Notes under the pieces: model-generated
What the model was told of the DNA's origin: nothing
What the model saw: the letters and a program-made list of their open reading frames with translations, nothing else
The model's database searches: none
Origin: a virus
Reading direction: 5' to 3' (one strand)
Virus record (IMG/VR): IMGVR_UViG_3300024327_000031
Coordinates: 1-27,461 of that record
DNA length: 27,461 nucleotides
In this document: one piece after another, positions 7,001 through 15,638 of the stretch
Numbering within the stretch: the stretch's first letter is position 1
Layout of the letters: every line of letters begins with the position of its first letter
Made by a program: the position numbers and the translations under genes

Positions 7001-7056
7001 TTTCTTACTCCTTTAAAATTTATTTAATTAATTTAAGTTTAACTTCACTCAGTCCA

Positions 7057-8121
7057 TTATTTTTTTGATAAGTGAGAAATTGCACTCATTACACTATCCA
7101 TACGACTATCACTTGTTCCATCTACAACTGGATTATTAGTGCCTGCAGTTTTCTTGTTATCTACAACATCTTCTTTTGTGTCTGATTTGAAATAACTGTT
7201 CTTAATTGTGTTCAGTTTTTCCGCATACTGGTCATCAGTATCGTAGTCAACGTCTTCAGTCAATTCAGTAAATTTTTCAACATCAGTATCAACCATTCCT
7301 TCTGAAACGGTCTTGAATACAGAAGCAGCCTTATATGTATTTAATTCTTTCACGGTATCCATGTGCTTCTCGGTTTGTGAGTCTAGTTTTTCTTCAAGTT
7401 CTGCAACTTCAACAACTAGACTTTCAAAAACATCTTCCTTCTCTTCGGGAACATCAATATAATGCTCTTCAAACAACTTCTTCAAACCAGTAATGAAACT
7501 CTCTGTAACTTCGTTACGAACACCAGTTTCTACTGATAGTTTATTTTCTTCCATCCATTCTTTTGTAGCATAAGAGAGGTACTTATCCATGTTCTCTGTC
7601 ATCTCTTCTTGCATGGACTCAATACGCTCGTCTTGCTCTTTCTTAGACTCTTCACGAATCTGTTTACGAATCTTGGAAATCTTAGACTTAACTGCAGCTT
7701 CAAAAATTGTAGAAGCTTTTGTTTTGAACTCTTCGGAAAGTTCTTCGCCATCTACTAGAGCAGCAACGTCTTCGTCAACATTAACTTCGATTTCTTCTTT
7801 CTTCTCTTCGTCTTCATCTTCGTCTTCATCTTTACCCTTTTTAGCGTCGATAGCTTTTTTCAAGGCAGGGGGAAGTTCACCCTCTTCTACTTCTTTAGCT
7901 TCTGCTTTTGCAGATGCTTTAGACTTCTTTGTTTTAGGATCAGAAGCTTTAGATGTTCCACCTTCTCCATCTTCCTCTGATTCTTCTCGACCATCATCAG
8001 CATCTAGTGCTGGAAGACCTAGTTCTTTATTAGAATCTTTTGCTTGCTCTTCGATTTCTTTCTCAATTTCACTGTCTTCCATCATATCTGCTTCTTCAAC
8101 TTGTCCATTTTCTTTAGCCAT
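7057..8121 (-). CDS. 22: gp22-like prohead scaffold core protein
   Basis: In T4, gp22 forms the internal core on which the head shell assembles and is cut to small peptides by gp21. The 354-residue protein is strongly acidic and coiled-coil-like, with an Asp/Glu run at about residues 98-118 and long helical segments after residue 125. It lies between gp21 and gp23 as in T4. A protease consensus site IFE|A occurs at 139-142. It is longer than T4 gp22 (269); the extra length is the low-complexity acidic and Ala/Lys-rich first third. Identification rests on position plus composition, since scaffolds diverge fast. AAAGGAG lies before the ATG. Confidence 0.85.
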   Translation of the reverse strand: MAKENGQVEEADMMEDSEIEKEIEEQAKDSNKELGLPALDADDGREESEEDGEGGTSKASDPKTKKSKASAKAEAKEVEEGELPPALKKAIDAKKGKDEDEDEDEEKKEEIEVNVDEDVAALVDGEELSEEFKTKASTIFEAAVKSKISKIRKQIREESKKEQDERIESMQEEMTENMDKYLSYATKEWMEENKLSVETGVRNEVTESFITGLKKLFEEHYIDVPEEKEDVFESLVVEVAELEEKLDSQTEKHMDTVKELNTYKAASVFKTVSEGMVDTDVEKFTELTEDVDYDTDDQYAEKLNTIKNSYFKSDTKEDVVDNKKTAGTNNPVVDGTSDSRMDSVMSAISHLSKK

Positions 8122-8139
8122 CTTAATACTCCTTTAAAT

Positions 8140-8147
8140 TACTTATA
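8140..8147 (-). promoter_or_regulatory. Possible late promoter before gp22 (one mismatch)
   Basis: TATAAGTA on the minus strand differs at one base from TATAAATA and lies 18 bases upstream of the gp22 ATG, overlapping the gp21 stop codon. Distance and position are right for a late promoter, but a single eight-base near-match in AT-rich DNA is weak. Confidence 0.35.
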
Positions 8148-8766
8148 AGTTTTTAATAAAATTTTGAAATAGTTTAATCTTCTTTTCTTCTAATCTAGAC
8201 TTTACGGTATTCTTAATTTCCTTCCGAATGTGATACTCAACTTCACCTGTCAAACTAAACTCTTTACCTTCCATGATGCCATTAACAAATGCGTCAGGAG
8301 CAGATGGGTCAGAAACAATATCAACTGTAGAAAGTACAAAATCATCTTGTACTTCATTTACACCAGACTTATTTGTTTTTATTGAACCAAGTCCTCTTGA
8401 ACTAACACCCAAACGAACACCAGACTCAAGAAGATTTTTTACAATCTTACCATTTGGTGTATCAATAATTTTTGCTTTACCAATGAAATTTTTTCCATCT
8501 TCGTGCAATTCTGTGATGATATGAGAAACCCTATCAAGATTAACAGAGGGGCCTGAAGGATGTCCAAGTTCACCTAATGCTCTATCTTGTTTTACAAATT
8601 TCTCATTAAATTCTTTTACTTGTTTTTTGAGAACAGAAAAAGGATATACTCTGCCATTCTGATTCTGAATATCAGACTGCATAAAAATACCTTTAATATA
8701 TTGTTGTTTGTTTTTACCTTCAACAATATACTCTACTTCATTAGTATGTTCTGTTATTAGTTTCAT
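8143..8766 (-). CDS. 21: gp21-like prohead maturation protease
   Basis: gp21 is the serine protease inside the prohead that degrades the core and trims gp23. Of 207 residues (T4 212), the key signatures are GELGHP (65-70, catalytic His69), LGVSSRGLGS (119-128, catalytic Ser at 122 or 123) and DIVSDPSAPDAF (149-160), as in the S77 and herpesvirus-like protease fold. FMQSDIQNQNGRVYP near 28-42 is also typical. The ATG lies directly after the stop of the basic 110-residue gene, with AAAGGAG within that gene's last codons, so the two are translationally linked. Confidence 0.94.
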   Translation of the reverse strand: MKLITEHTNEVEYIVEGKNKQQYIKGIFMQSDIQNQNGRVYPFSVLKKQVKEFNEKFVKQDRALGELGHPSGPSVNLDRVSHIITELHEDGKNFIGKAKIIDTPNGKIVKNLLESGVRLGVSSRGLGSIKTNKSGVNEVQDDFVLSTVDIVSDPSAPDAFVNGIMEGKEFSLTGEVEYHIRKEIKNTVKSRLEEKKIKLFQNFIKNL

Positions 8767-9099
8767 TTATTTCTCCTTTAACTTTTTAAATCTTTCTACT
8801 TCTTTTTTTCTAATCTGTGGTAAAAGTTTCTTTGCTATTTTGTTAATTACACCTTTTTTCTTACCAAGTTTTTTTTCTAAATTCTCCCTACTTGATAATG
8901 ACAATTCGCTTTTATCTCTACCTTGCAACATCTTTTTAGCAATAATATTTCTAGCAGTTTTTTGTGCTCTTTTTTGTAATGTCTTGGAGTCAGCTTTTCT
9001 ATTTAATGCTCTTTCACGTTTTCGTGCAATAATACCACTTTTAGCTTTCATCACACGAGAACGCTTCATTCTTTGTTGTATTGTTAGAGCCTCTTCCAT
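8767..9099 (-). CDS. Very basic prohead-region protein (gp68 position)
   Basis: The 110-residue protein has Lys or Arg at 38 positions (35%) and looks wholly helical. It sits between gp20 and gp21, where T4 has the minor prohead core genes 67 and 68, so a core component or internal DNA-contacting head protein is plausible; I cannot show sequence homology. Its strong positive charge contrasts with the acidic gp22 core, suggesting an electrostatic partnership (inference). No clear L/I-x-E|A cleavage site is visible. It lies one base after the 68-residue gene and directly before gp21. Confidence 0.72.
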   Translation of the reverse strand: MEEALTIQQRMKRSRVMKAKSGIIARKRERALNRKADSKTLQKRAQKTARNIIAKKMLQGRDKSELSLSSRENLEKKLGKKKGVINKIAKKLLPQIRKKEVERFKKLKEK

Positions 9100-9100
9100 T

Positions 9101-9307
9101 TTACTTTTCCTTTTTTTCTACTTCCTTTTCAGATGCAGCTGCTTCTGCTTCTTTTTTCTGAATTGCAACATACTGAAATGCATTCTTAAAATCATCAATT
9201 GCAGAATATGCTTTATCTCTCATAAGATTTGCAAAATCTGAATTCGCACGCGAAAACTTTTTATCAATAACATTCTGTACCAAGCTTGCTTTTATTTCAT
9301 CACTCAT
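9101..9307 (-). CDS. Small prohead core protein candidate (gp67 position)
   Basis: This 68-residue protein is predicted helical, with a C-terminal run rich in Ala, Glu and Lys (AEAAASEKEVEKKEK). T4 gp67 is a small core protein with a charged tail encoded in the same interval between gp20 and gp21, so this is the positional counterpart; similarity is by size and composition only. SDFANLMRDKAYSAIDDFKNAF looks like an amphipathic helix and resembles short segments of other phage head-region proteins. It overlaps the gene before it by eight bases. Confidence 0.65.
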   Translation of the reverse strand: MSDEIKASLVQNVIDKKFSRANSDFANLMRDKAYSAIDDFKNAFQYVAIQKKEAEAAASEKEVEKKEK

Positions 9308-9542
9308 TGTAATTCCTTTCGTCTAATATAAATGATTCATCGTTTATTTTTTCTCTTATTACATTTTCATCAATCTTGAATTCAACAGAAGCTTCTAGGA
9401 TTGATTTGTTTATTTTTTCAATACCATACAAATCTGTAAGTCTGAAAGCATACTTTATTGCTTCATTGATTTTTTCTGAATTATCAGCTGAAACAATTTT
9501 GTTCTTATAATTATTTAGAAAACTAGATTTAGAAATACTCAT
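9300..9542 (-). CDS. Hypothetical protein between portal and prohead core genes
   Basis: I do not recognise this 80-residue, probably all-helical protein. It starts two bases after the portal stop codon, with GGGAG located inside the end of gp20, and overlaps the next gene by eight bases, so it belongs to the head assembly operon. A role as a minor head or assembly factor follows only from context. Confidence 0.62.
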   Translation of the reverse strand: MSISKSSFLNNYKNKIVSADNSEKINEAIKYAFRLTDLYGIEKINKSILEASVEFKIDENVIREKINDESFILDERNYNE

Positions 9543-9544
9543 TA

Positions 9545-11074
9545 TTAATCTCCCTGATAATCCAATAAGTCTGGATTAATTGTTGCATCATCTGGCTCAA
9601 CACCAGTTTCAATTTTAATCTGTTTATCCATTTCATCAATTTCATCTTCAGATTGTCGGAGAACATTTTTTCTAACCCATTCGTTAGAATAATATTTTCC
9701 AATGTATTCATCCAATGATGAAAGAACTTCTAGTCGCTCTCTAAGAATTTCATTTTGTTTTAACTCTGCAAAATGAGAATCTCTTGTCCAAACATATTCT
9801 ATTGAATCTTTAATTTCATACCAATCATCTTCTTTAATAATATTTTTAAGAAGTAATTGGACTCTGAGCAAATCTGTAAATAAAGATGAAAATCTTTGTC
9901 GTAATCTTGAAATAAACTTAGAAAACTTTACTTCATCTCTGTTAATCTCTGTACTTCGGCCGAGATTAAAGGCAGTTGAATCAGTTCCCTCAATCCTTGA
10001 AATAGGAATATTAAGAGACTGATAAAGTTTCTTTCTAAAATATTCTATATCGTCAATCTCACCAAGATTCTGTCCAGAAGGCAAAGTATTAATTTCAGTA
10101 CCCCGTCCACCCTCTCTTCTTGGTAGCCAGAAATCTTCTAGCATTGACATTTGTTTTTTCTGGTCTTCTACTTCACCAGTTGATGCATTGTAAACAACTT
10201 TCTGTTTATACTTATCCATAACAGAACGCAAGTATTGTTCTGCTTTTAATTTGGGTAAGTTACCAACATCAATATAAAAAATTCTACGTTCTGGAGCTCT
10301 TGCTAAACGATAGATAACAAGTGAATCCTCAATCATCCTTAATTGGTTATAAGGTTTAATTGATTTATATAGATAACCTATAACAACTTGTTTCTCTGCG
10401 TCAATCATTCCAGAATGAACATAAGAGATAGCATCAGTCTGAACTTTTACTTCTTCATTATGTTGTCTACCGCCAGGAGTAAACTGTCCTGTTGCTTGGT
10501 CTGGTTTATAAATAAAATATTCTTCTATTTCTTTTACAAACTCAACACCCGTAACCGTATCTTTTTCTTTTTTTATTTCACGAATTTTTTTAATATCAAG
10601 TGCATCAACTGAAATTAAATGTTTAATTCCTTCTTTTGGTTTTGTTTTATCAATAACAATATGATGATAAAGTTTACCATCAATATACCATTTTCTAAAA
10701 GTATCATAACCAGTTTTATTAAAATCTAAAAGCTTTACGATATTTTTAAATTCATCAGAAATCTTTTTCTTAATTGCATCACTTTGATCTGATTTTTCTA
10801 AAGATAAATTTACGGATGCTTTTCCAGTTTCATGCAACACGGCTTCGTTGATAACATCTGTAATGGCTAAGTCAACTTCTTGTGTCATTGCCATTTCCCG
10901 ATATTTCTGAATAAGAACATTTTCGTCCCTTGCATCAATATCAGTATTTAGATATGTACCTACAAATCCTCCACCTTCGACATATGTAATTGCACCATCA
11001 TCATTCTCTGGTGTTACAAATGTTTTTTGTGTTTTCTTTTTTGAAACTGAAAAACCAAATAAATCAAAAGCCAT
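9545..11074 (-). CDS. 20: Portal protein gp20
   Basis: The portal forms the dodecameric ring at the unique head vertex, nucleating head assembly and serving as the DNA channel. The 509 residues (T4 524) carry the well-known conserved blocks: FRKWYIDGKLYHHIVID near 125-141, VIYRLARAPERRIFYIDVGN near 255-274, VVYNASTGEVEDQKK, MSMLEDFWLPRREGGRGTE, and the RDEVKFSKFISRLR segment. The C-terminal residues (EIDEMDKQIKIETG) match the acidic tail of T4 gp20. Start at 11074 is preceded by AAAGGATAAGAAT. It lies downstream of the terminator after gp19, so it depends on read-through or on an unrecognised promoter. Confidence 0.97.
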   Translation of the reverse strand: MAFDLFGFSVSKKKTQKTFVTPENDDGAITYVEGGGFVGTYLNTDIDARDENVLIQKYREMAMTQEVDLAITDVINEAVLHETGKASVNLSLEKSDQSDAIKKKISDEFKNIVKLLDFNKTGYDTFRKWYIDGKLYHHIVIDKTKPKEGIKHLISVDALDIKKIREIKKEKDTVTGVEFVKEIEEYFIYKPDQATGQFTPGGRQHNEEVKVQTDAISYVHSGMIDAEKQVVIGYLYKSIKPYNQLRMIEDSLVIYRLARAPERRIFYIDVGNLPKLKAEQYLRSVMDKYKQKVVYNASTGEVEDQKKQMSMLEDFWLPRREGGRGTEINTLPSGQNLGEIDDIEYFRKKLYQSLNIPISRIEGTDSTAFNLGRSTEINRDEVKFSKFISRLRQRFSSLFTDLLRVQLLLKNIIKEDDWYEIKDSIEYVWTRDSHFAELKQNEILRERLEVLSSLDEYIGKYYSNEWVRKNVLRQSEDEIDEMDKQIKIETGVEPDDATINPDLLDYQGD

Positions 11075-11102
11075 ATTCTTATCCTTTATTCATTATGAAA
11101 GT

Positions 11103-11128
11103 TAAGGGGGAGAATAAACTCCCCCTTA
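11103..11128 (-). terminator. Hairpin terminator after gp19
   Basis: A perfect 10-base stem, TAAGGGGGAG (11103-11112) pairing with CTCCCCCTTA (11119-11128), with loop AATAAA, lies between gp19 and gp20. The T-run on the minus strand side is short, so termination may be partial, which would grade gp19 above gp20 expression. Confidence 0.75.
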
Positions 11129-11136
11129 TCAAAAAA

Positions 11137-11736
11137 TTAAGTACCAATACTAACACCAACACCACCAATATTACCTCTAACTTGGAAGTCAATATCAAGA
11201 CCACTACCCTGTCCATTAGGTTCAGGATTAGAAGAACTATACCAATTATTAACTGCGAAAGTAACCTGAAATTCTTCAACTGAATCATTAGTATCAAATC
11301 CCAAATCAATTGCAGCTACATTCGTTGGATAAATGTCTTCCATTGTGTATGTTGCAATTGCTGTACCTGTTCGTGATAACTGTTGAACAACAGCATTACC
11401 ATAAACATCAGTTGCAGCTACACTTCTAACAGGTTCTCTATGACCTTGAAGAACTTGCATCCATTTTTCAAAATATGACCTAGCAGACCATTCTCCATCA
11501 TTGAAAACTGTTAATGTCCAATCTTCAAAAGTTCTGTCGCCAGGAACTTTCAGTTGACGGCCTCGGTAAGGAACATCAACATTTCCGATGGTAGAAGCAG
11601 GAATACTTGCTGCTTTTCCCAAGAATGAAAAGTTTTTCGTACCAATACCATTAGGGCCTTTTGACATGAAAACTCTGAATTGATTAGGTCTTACACCACC
11701 TTGAAACTGACTCTTAAATTCTGCGATATTACTCAT
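11137..11736 (-). CDS. 19: Tail tube protein gp19
   Basis: gp19 hexamers stack to make the inner tube of the contractile tail. The T4-family signature GDRTFEDWTLTVFND lies at 66-80, followed by DIYPTNVAAIDLGFDTND and EEFQVTFAVNNWY (154-166), which aligns with the end of T4 gp19. Beyond this the protein has an extra 33 residues (167-199) rich in Gly and Ser, absent from T4 (163 residues). An exact late promoter sits 25 bases upstream, with AAAGGAGTAAC as ribosome binding site, and a hairpin terminator follows, so this gene can form its own abundant late transcript. Confidence 0.95.
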   Translation of the reverse strand: MSNIAEFKSQFQGGVRPNQFRVFMSKGPNGIGTKNFSFLGKAASIPASTIGNVDVPYRGRQLKVPGDRTFEDWTLTVFNDGEWSARSYFEKWMQVLQGHREPVRSVAATDVYGNAVVQQLSRTGTAIATYTMEDIYPTNVAAIDLGFDTNDSVEEFQVTFAVNNWYSSSNPEPNGQGSGLDIDFQVRGNIGGVGVSIGT

Positions 11737-11761
11737 TGTTTGTTACTCCTTTATTTTATTA

Positions 11762-11769
11762 TATTTATA
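11762..11769 (-). promoter_or_regulatory. T4-type late promoter before gp19
   Basis: Exact TATAAATA on the minus strand, 25 bases before the gp19 ATG, in the short gap after the sheath gene. Expected leader is under 20 bases and contains AAAGGAG. Confidence 0.8.
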
Positions 11770-11773
11770 AGAC

Positions 11774-13534
11774 TTAACCACCAATTTCTGAGAAAGATAC
11801 ATCAGAACGAGCAGCAATAAAGTTAAGTTGAATGAAGTTAATAGACCTGTTTGGTTTGATATAAATATCACCAACAAAATTATTAGTATCAATAACCTGA
11901 CCTGTATTGTTTGAACTATCACAAACTACTTTGAAGTCTGTGAGTCCTCTACGTCCCTGTACTTCCCTCAAAAAAGGAGTAACAATATTAACAAATTGTG
12001 ACCTTGTGAATTCATCATTGAATTCAAACAACATTGCTTTAGCAGCAATCGCGATTGCTTTTTCAAGAACAATGAACAACCTACGAACATTGATTCTATC
12101 AAATGCTGATGGAACTGCTAACATAGTCTTATCACCAAACAATATATTACCAGCTCCTAATTGTGTAGTAATAGGGTTAATACCACCTTTATAAAGTTCA
12201 TCTCTATCACCTTGGGATGCATCCCAAGAAGGTCTTACAATATTTTTAATAACACCTCTGTTTAGACCTGCTGGTGAAAACCATGCATCGTTAGTGAAAT
12301 CAGTTCTTGCACAAAGACCAGCAATATCACCGTTCATTGGTACATTAATAAAAACATCACGGTAACGATCATATTGGTATTTCCATGCATTATCCATAAC
12401 ACCATAACTAGAAGAACCAATAGCATTTTTCTGAGAAACAATAGAAGCAGTTTGACTATCTACAGCTGCATTAACTACTGATGCTTTAGTAGGTGAAACA
12501 AATGCTATACAATCTTTTCGATTTTCTGCTATGGTTAAAACAAGATGTTGTGCAGTAGCCTGTAGAGCAGGGCCACCTATAAGTAGTGATATATCTACTG
12601 TTTCAGCATCTGCAAACATATTATATGCTATTTGTTCTTTAGCAGGTGTAAGAGGATAAGTTCCATCAGAACCACCAGCAAGAGAACCACCGATAATCTT
12701 ATCTGCATCAGACGCTGCATTTATTAATTTAAAAGTGTTTCCAGCTTTTAATGAACCAGCATCAACTTCTGAACCTGAATCAGTTGTTGATTCAGTAATT
12801 TTAAGTACTTCTCCCAACCAAATATATCGTGATTCATTTTTCAAAACATTTTTAACGTAATTTGATGAACCATCAATCTTTTTTGCGTCACTTGCTTTAC
12901 TTACGAAAGCATGAGCTTCTAATATTTCACCAGCTACACCACTAAACAAACCATTTTCATCTATAACAAGAACGTGCATCTCATCATTAGAACCACCTGA
13001 TGCAGCAACATCAGTTGATGTGCCGGGTGCTCTATCAAAATTAGCAAATAATAATTTTTGGTCTGGTGTTCTTGCACTATTAGCAAGACCTGAAAATGAT
13101 GCCCAACCAGCACTATCTACAGCAATAGCTTTCAAACTACTGCCTCTTGCGCCAGGATACTTGGCAATAAACAATTGATCGGTAAAATCTGAAGTTCCAT
13201 CATAATCATCTATGTTATCAATTTTTTTTGCTGTACCAGCATTATCATCACCAACTACTGCGTTTATTGCATTAGCTTCAGTGTTTCTTACTACTAATAG
13301 ATTATTTGAATATGCTAGGTAATTGGCAGCTGACCAAAAATATTCTGCTGTATCCGCAGTCGGCTCACCAAATGTTTGTACTAATTCGTTTTCTGTTTCA
13401 ATTCTAACTCTTTGTAATACTGGGCCCCATTGAAATGCTCCAGCAAAAGCACCAATGCTTGTTGATACATTGGGCACTACTGTAGTCAAATCTCTTTCTG
13501 TAACTACGACGCCTGGGCTAACTTGAAATGGCAT
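11774..13534 (-). CDS. 18: Tail sheath protein gp18
   Basis: The sheath protein contracts to drive the tube through the host envelope. The N-terminus MPFQVSPGVVVTERDLTT and the C-terminal half (LFIVLEKAIAIAAKAMLFEFNDEF, then DFKVVCDSSNN, then a GDIYIKPNRSINFIQLNF strand) are diagnostic of contractile sheath proteins. At 586 residues it is somewhat shorter than T4 gp18 (659), the difference lying in the variable outer domains of the middle region. AAAGGAGAAT precedes the ATG; TATAAAAA 27 bases upstream is one base off the late-promoter box. Confidence 0.96.
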   Translation of the reverse strand: MPFQVSPGVVVTERDLTTVVPNVSTSIGAFAGAFQWGPVLQRVRIETENELVQTFGEPTADTAEYFWSAANYLAYSNNLLVVRNTEANAINAVVGDDNAGTAKKIDNIDDYDGTSDFTDQLFIAKYPGARGSSLKAIAVDSAGWASFSGLANSARTPDQKLLFANFDRAPGTSTDVAASGGSNDEMHVLVIDENGLFSGVAGEILEAHAFVSKASDAKKIDGSSNYVKNVLKNESRYIWLGEVLKITESTTDSGSEVDAGSLKAGNTFKLINAASDADKIIGGSLAGGSDGTYPLTPAKEQIAYNMFADAETVDISLLIGGPALQATAQHLVLTIAENRKDCIAFVSPTKASVVNAAVDSQTASIVSQKNAIGSSSYGVMDNAWKYQYDRYRDVFINVPMNGDIAGLCARTDFTNDAWFSPAGLNRGVIKNIVRPSWDASQGDRDELYKGGINPITTQLGAGNILFGDKTMLAVPSAFDRINVRRLFIVLEKAIAIAAKAMLFEFNDEFTRSQFVNIVTPFLREVQGRRGLTDFKVVCDSSNNTGQVIDTNNFVGDIYIKPNRSINFIQLNFIAARSDVSFSEIGG

Positions 13535-13597
13535 TTTATTCTCCTTTACAATTAATTACATTTTTTATATTAATATAGTTTTCATCAATTGCATAAT

Positions 13598-15214
13598 TTA
13601 ATTTATTGTTTCCCATACTGTCCCATCAGAATCTATCTCATATTCTTTCTTGTTTAACCCATTATCAATAACACCAAAAGGTGTCGTTAAATCTTCTAAT
13701 TGGCTCATTTGATTTTGATATAAATTATCTCTTATATTTTGATTGCTTAAATCTTTAAAATATTGTTGGTCTATTAACCAAGCGAATAATACTAATGTTA
13801 TTACTAAATCATCATTAGTTCCATCTTCACCAGCAAAAGATTCACCAATAGCAATAAATGTTGTTAGCTCTGTTATAATATCGTAGTCGTTGAATAAGAG
13901 TTTGTTTTCTTCAATCAGTGATTTTAAATTTGAACAACCTATTTTTTTCATAGATTTGGTTGTTCTTACACCAAATGCAGATTCCCTCTTTGCACCACTA
14001 CTCAATTGTTGGCCGTGTCTTCCATACCACGATGTTGAATATAAATGTTCATACTCTAAATCATGGTGTAAAACGTCAGCAACCTGTGAACCAATGTCAT
14101 TTATTTCTATTAAAAGATATGCATAATTATATCTCTTTCCAACAGTATTTATAATATTCGGAAAGTGTAGGGGTGCTACGGTGTTATTTCGGTATTTTGC
14201 AACGATTTTGTACGGAATTTCAGTAATATCGAACACCGAAAAGGCAGAATAGTCCTGTCCCTGCCCTCTAGCCACGTCAACGGTGATAGTATATGTATGT
14301 CCATCAACCGGCTCTTCATGCACATCTAATCCCTCTCTGGAGAATAATGGCTCATTATATGACATTTCTTGCAGTCTTTCGGTAGAAATCAGAGTATTTG
14401 TGGAGCCCAAAAACTCTGCCTCATACTCCTGTCTGAAAGCATCTTCACCGATTGTCGATACAGTTCTTTTATGCCATGCTTCATCTCGGCCGGGAACATT
14501 TGACCAATGTACTTTGAACGGGTAAAATGTATTATTTCCAGCTTCTGCATCATTCCAGAATTTGTAAAAAAGATTAAATCCATTTGGAGTAGATACAATA
14601 ATAACTTTGGTTTCTTTACCAGATGAAATCGTAGGATAAACTGAGCGTATGAATTCGGAAGCGATGTGTCTCTGAACGTGAGCAAACTCATCAAGGAGAA
14701 TACAGGAAAATGAAAATCCACGGATTGCACTTGAAGATGTGGAAGAAGCAATAACCTTACTTCCATTCTCAAGTTCCATAGAACCTTTATTCCATTCTCT
14801 TAAACCTTGCTGAAGAAATTTGGGGAGATGCTGATAGGATGTTTGAATTCTACCGAGGATTTCACGAGCAGTGATTGCTTTGTTAGCTAGAACACCAACA
14901 ATTTTTTCTTGATTGAAAAGAATATAATGTAACAACCAACCGATAGTAGTTGTAGTTTTACCAACCTGTCTACCTGTCTTTACAATAACATTTCTATTTT
15001 CAGTTATTGCTTCTACTAATTTTCTTTGAAAGTCATACATCTTAAAAGGAACAAGCCCTTCATCAACGTGTACAATCTTCACATAGTTTTCCAAAAAATA
15101 GATTGGATCATCTTTACACTTGATGTATTCCTCTATTTCTTTCTTAGTAAACTTATGTGGTACACCTACACCTTTTAAAAGGTTATTTCCTAAATAGGAA
15201 TTATCTTCTGGCAT
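13598..15214 (-). CDS. 17: Large terminase subunit gp17
   Basis: gp17 is the packaging motor: an ATPase that pumps DNA into the prohead and a nuclease that cuts concatemers. The ATPase domain shows Walker A GRQVGKT (81-87), Walker B CILLDEF (171-177) and coupling motif VSTPNG (207-212). The RNase H-like nuclease shows TVDVARG with D313, IEINDIG with E370, and NDDL with D468/D469. Length is 538 residues (T4 610). It begins one base after the gp16 stop codon. A TATAAATA at 14153-14146 lies inside the coding region. Confidence 0.97.
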   Translation of the reverse strand: MPEDNSYLGNNLLKGVGVPHKFTKKEIEEYIKCKDDPIYFLENYVKIVHVDEGLVPFKMYDFQRKLVEAITENRNVIVKTGRQVGKTTTTIGWLLHYILFNQEKIVGVLANKAITAREILGRIQTSYQHLPKFLQQGLREWNKGSMELENGSKVIASSTSSSAIRGFSFSCILLDEFAHVQRHIASEFIRSVYPTISSGKETKVIIVSTPNGFNLFYKFWNDAEAGNNTFYPFKVHWSNVPGRDEAWHKRTVSTIGEDAFRQEYEAEFLGSTNTLISTERLQEMSYNEPLFSREGLDVHEEPVDGHTYTITVDVARGQGQDYSAFSVFDITEIPYKIVAKYRNNTVAPLHFPNIINTVGKRYNYAYLLIEINDIGSQVADVLHHDLEYEHLYSTSWYGRHGQQLSSGAKRESAFGVRTTKSMKKIGCSNLKSLIEENKLLFNDYDIITELTTFIAIGESFAGEDGTNDDLVITLVLFAWLIDQQYFKDLSNQNIRDNLYQNQMSQLEDLTTPFGVIDNGLNKKEYEIDSDGTVWETIN

Positions 15215-15215
15215 A

Positions 15216-15629
15216 TTATTTTTTCTTTTTCATATCAAGAAGTTTTTGAAGTTCGGAAGTGCTACCAATGAAAAGATTATTTTCATTCTTCGTAAGTTTA
15301 GATGTTCCTTCAACTTCTTTCTTGGTTTTTTGTAATATCAAAAGTTCTTTAGTAGTTGCAGCTAAAGAATTCATAAGTTGGGTTGCAACCTCAAATGCTC
15401 TTGGTTGTTCGCCTTCCTTTGCAATAGCTAATAATTCTACTAGTGCCTCATTACCTTTTTCAATAATGTTATGGTATTGATCTCTTGAGAAATCATAGTC
15501 ACTTGTTAAGTCAGTAGTATCTGTATCAACTACTTGTGCTTGTTGTATTTCTAATGGTTCATCAATATCAATAATATCATCTGCAATATCTAAAATATCA
15601 TTCAGTTTTTTTACAGTTTCTTTTTTCAT
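15216..15629 (-). CDS. 16: Small terminase subunit gp16
   Basis: gp16 recognises phage DNA and stimulates the gp17 motor. The 137-residue protein (T4 164) has the family layout: an acidic N-terminus with LDIADDIIDID, a central pair of helices (RAFEVATQLMNSLAATTKELLILQK, about residues 77-101) that form the oligomerisation coiled coil, and near the end the conserved FIGSTSELQKLL, matching VFMGSPTELMDEI of T4. It is encoded directly before gp17. A clear ribosome binding site is not visible before the ATG. Confidence 0.88.
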   Translation of the reverse strand: MKKETVKKLNDILDIADDIIDIDEPLEIQQAQVVDTDTTDLTSDYDFSRDQYHNIIEKGNEALVELLAIAKEGEQPRAFEVATQLMNSLAATTKELLILQKTKKEVEGTSKLTKNENNLFIGSTSELQKLLDMKKKK

Positions 15630-15638
15630 ATAGTTTCA

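Noticed and set aside
7589-8137. 182-residue Ser-rich plus-strand frame opposite gp22
   Set aside because: Its Ser/Phe runs are the reverse complement of the Glu/Lys/Asp-rich scaffold codons; no independent evidence.
8708-9241. 177-residue hydrophobic plus-strand frame resembling a membrane protein
   Set aside because: It is antisense to the Lys-rich 110-residue gene; lysine codons read backwards give Phe/Leu, which creates false membrane segments.
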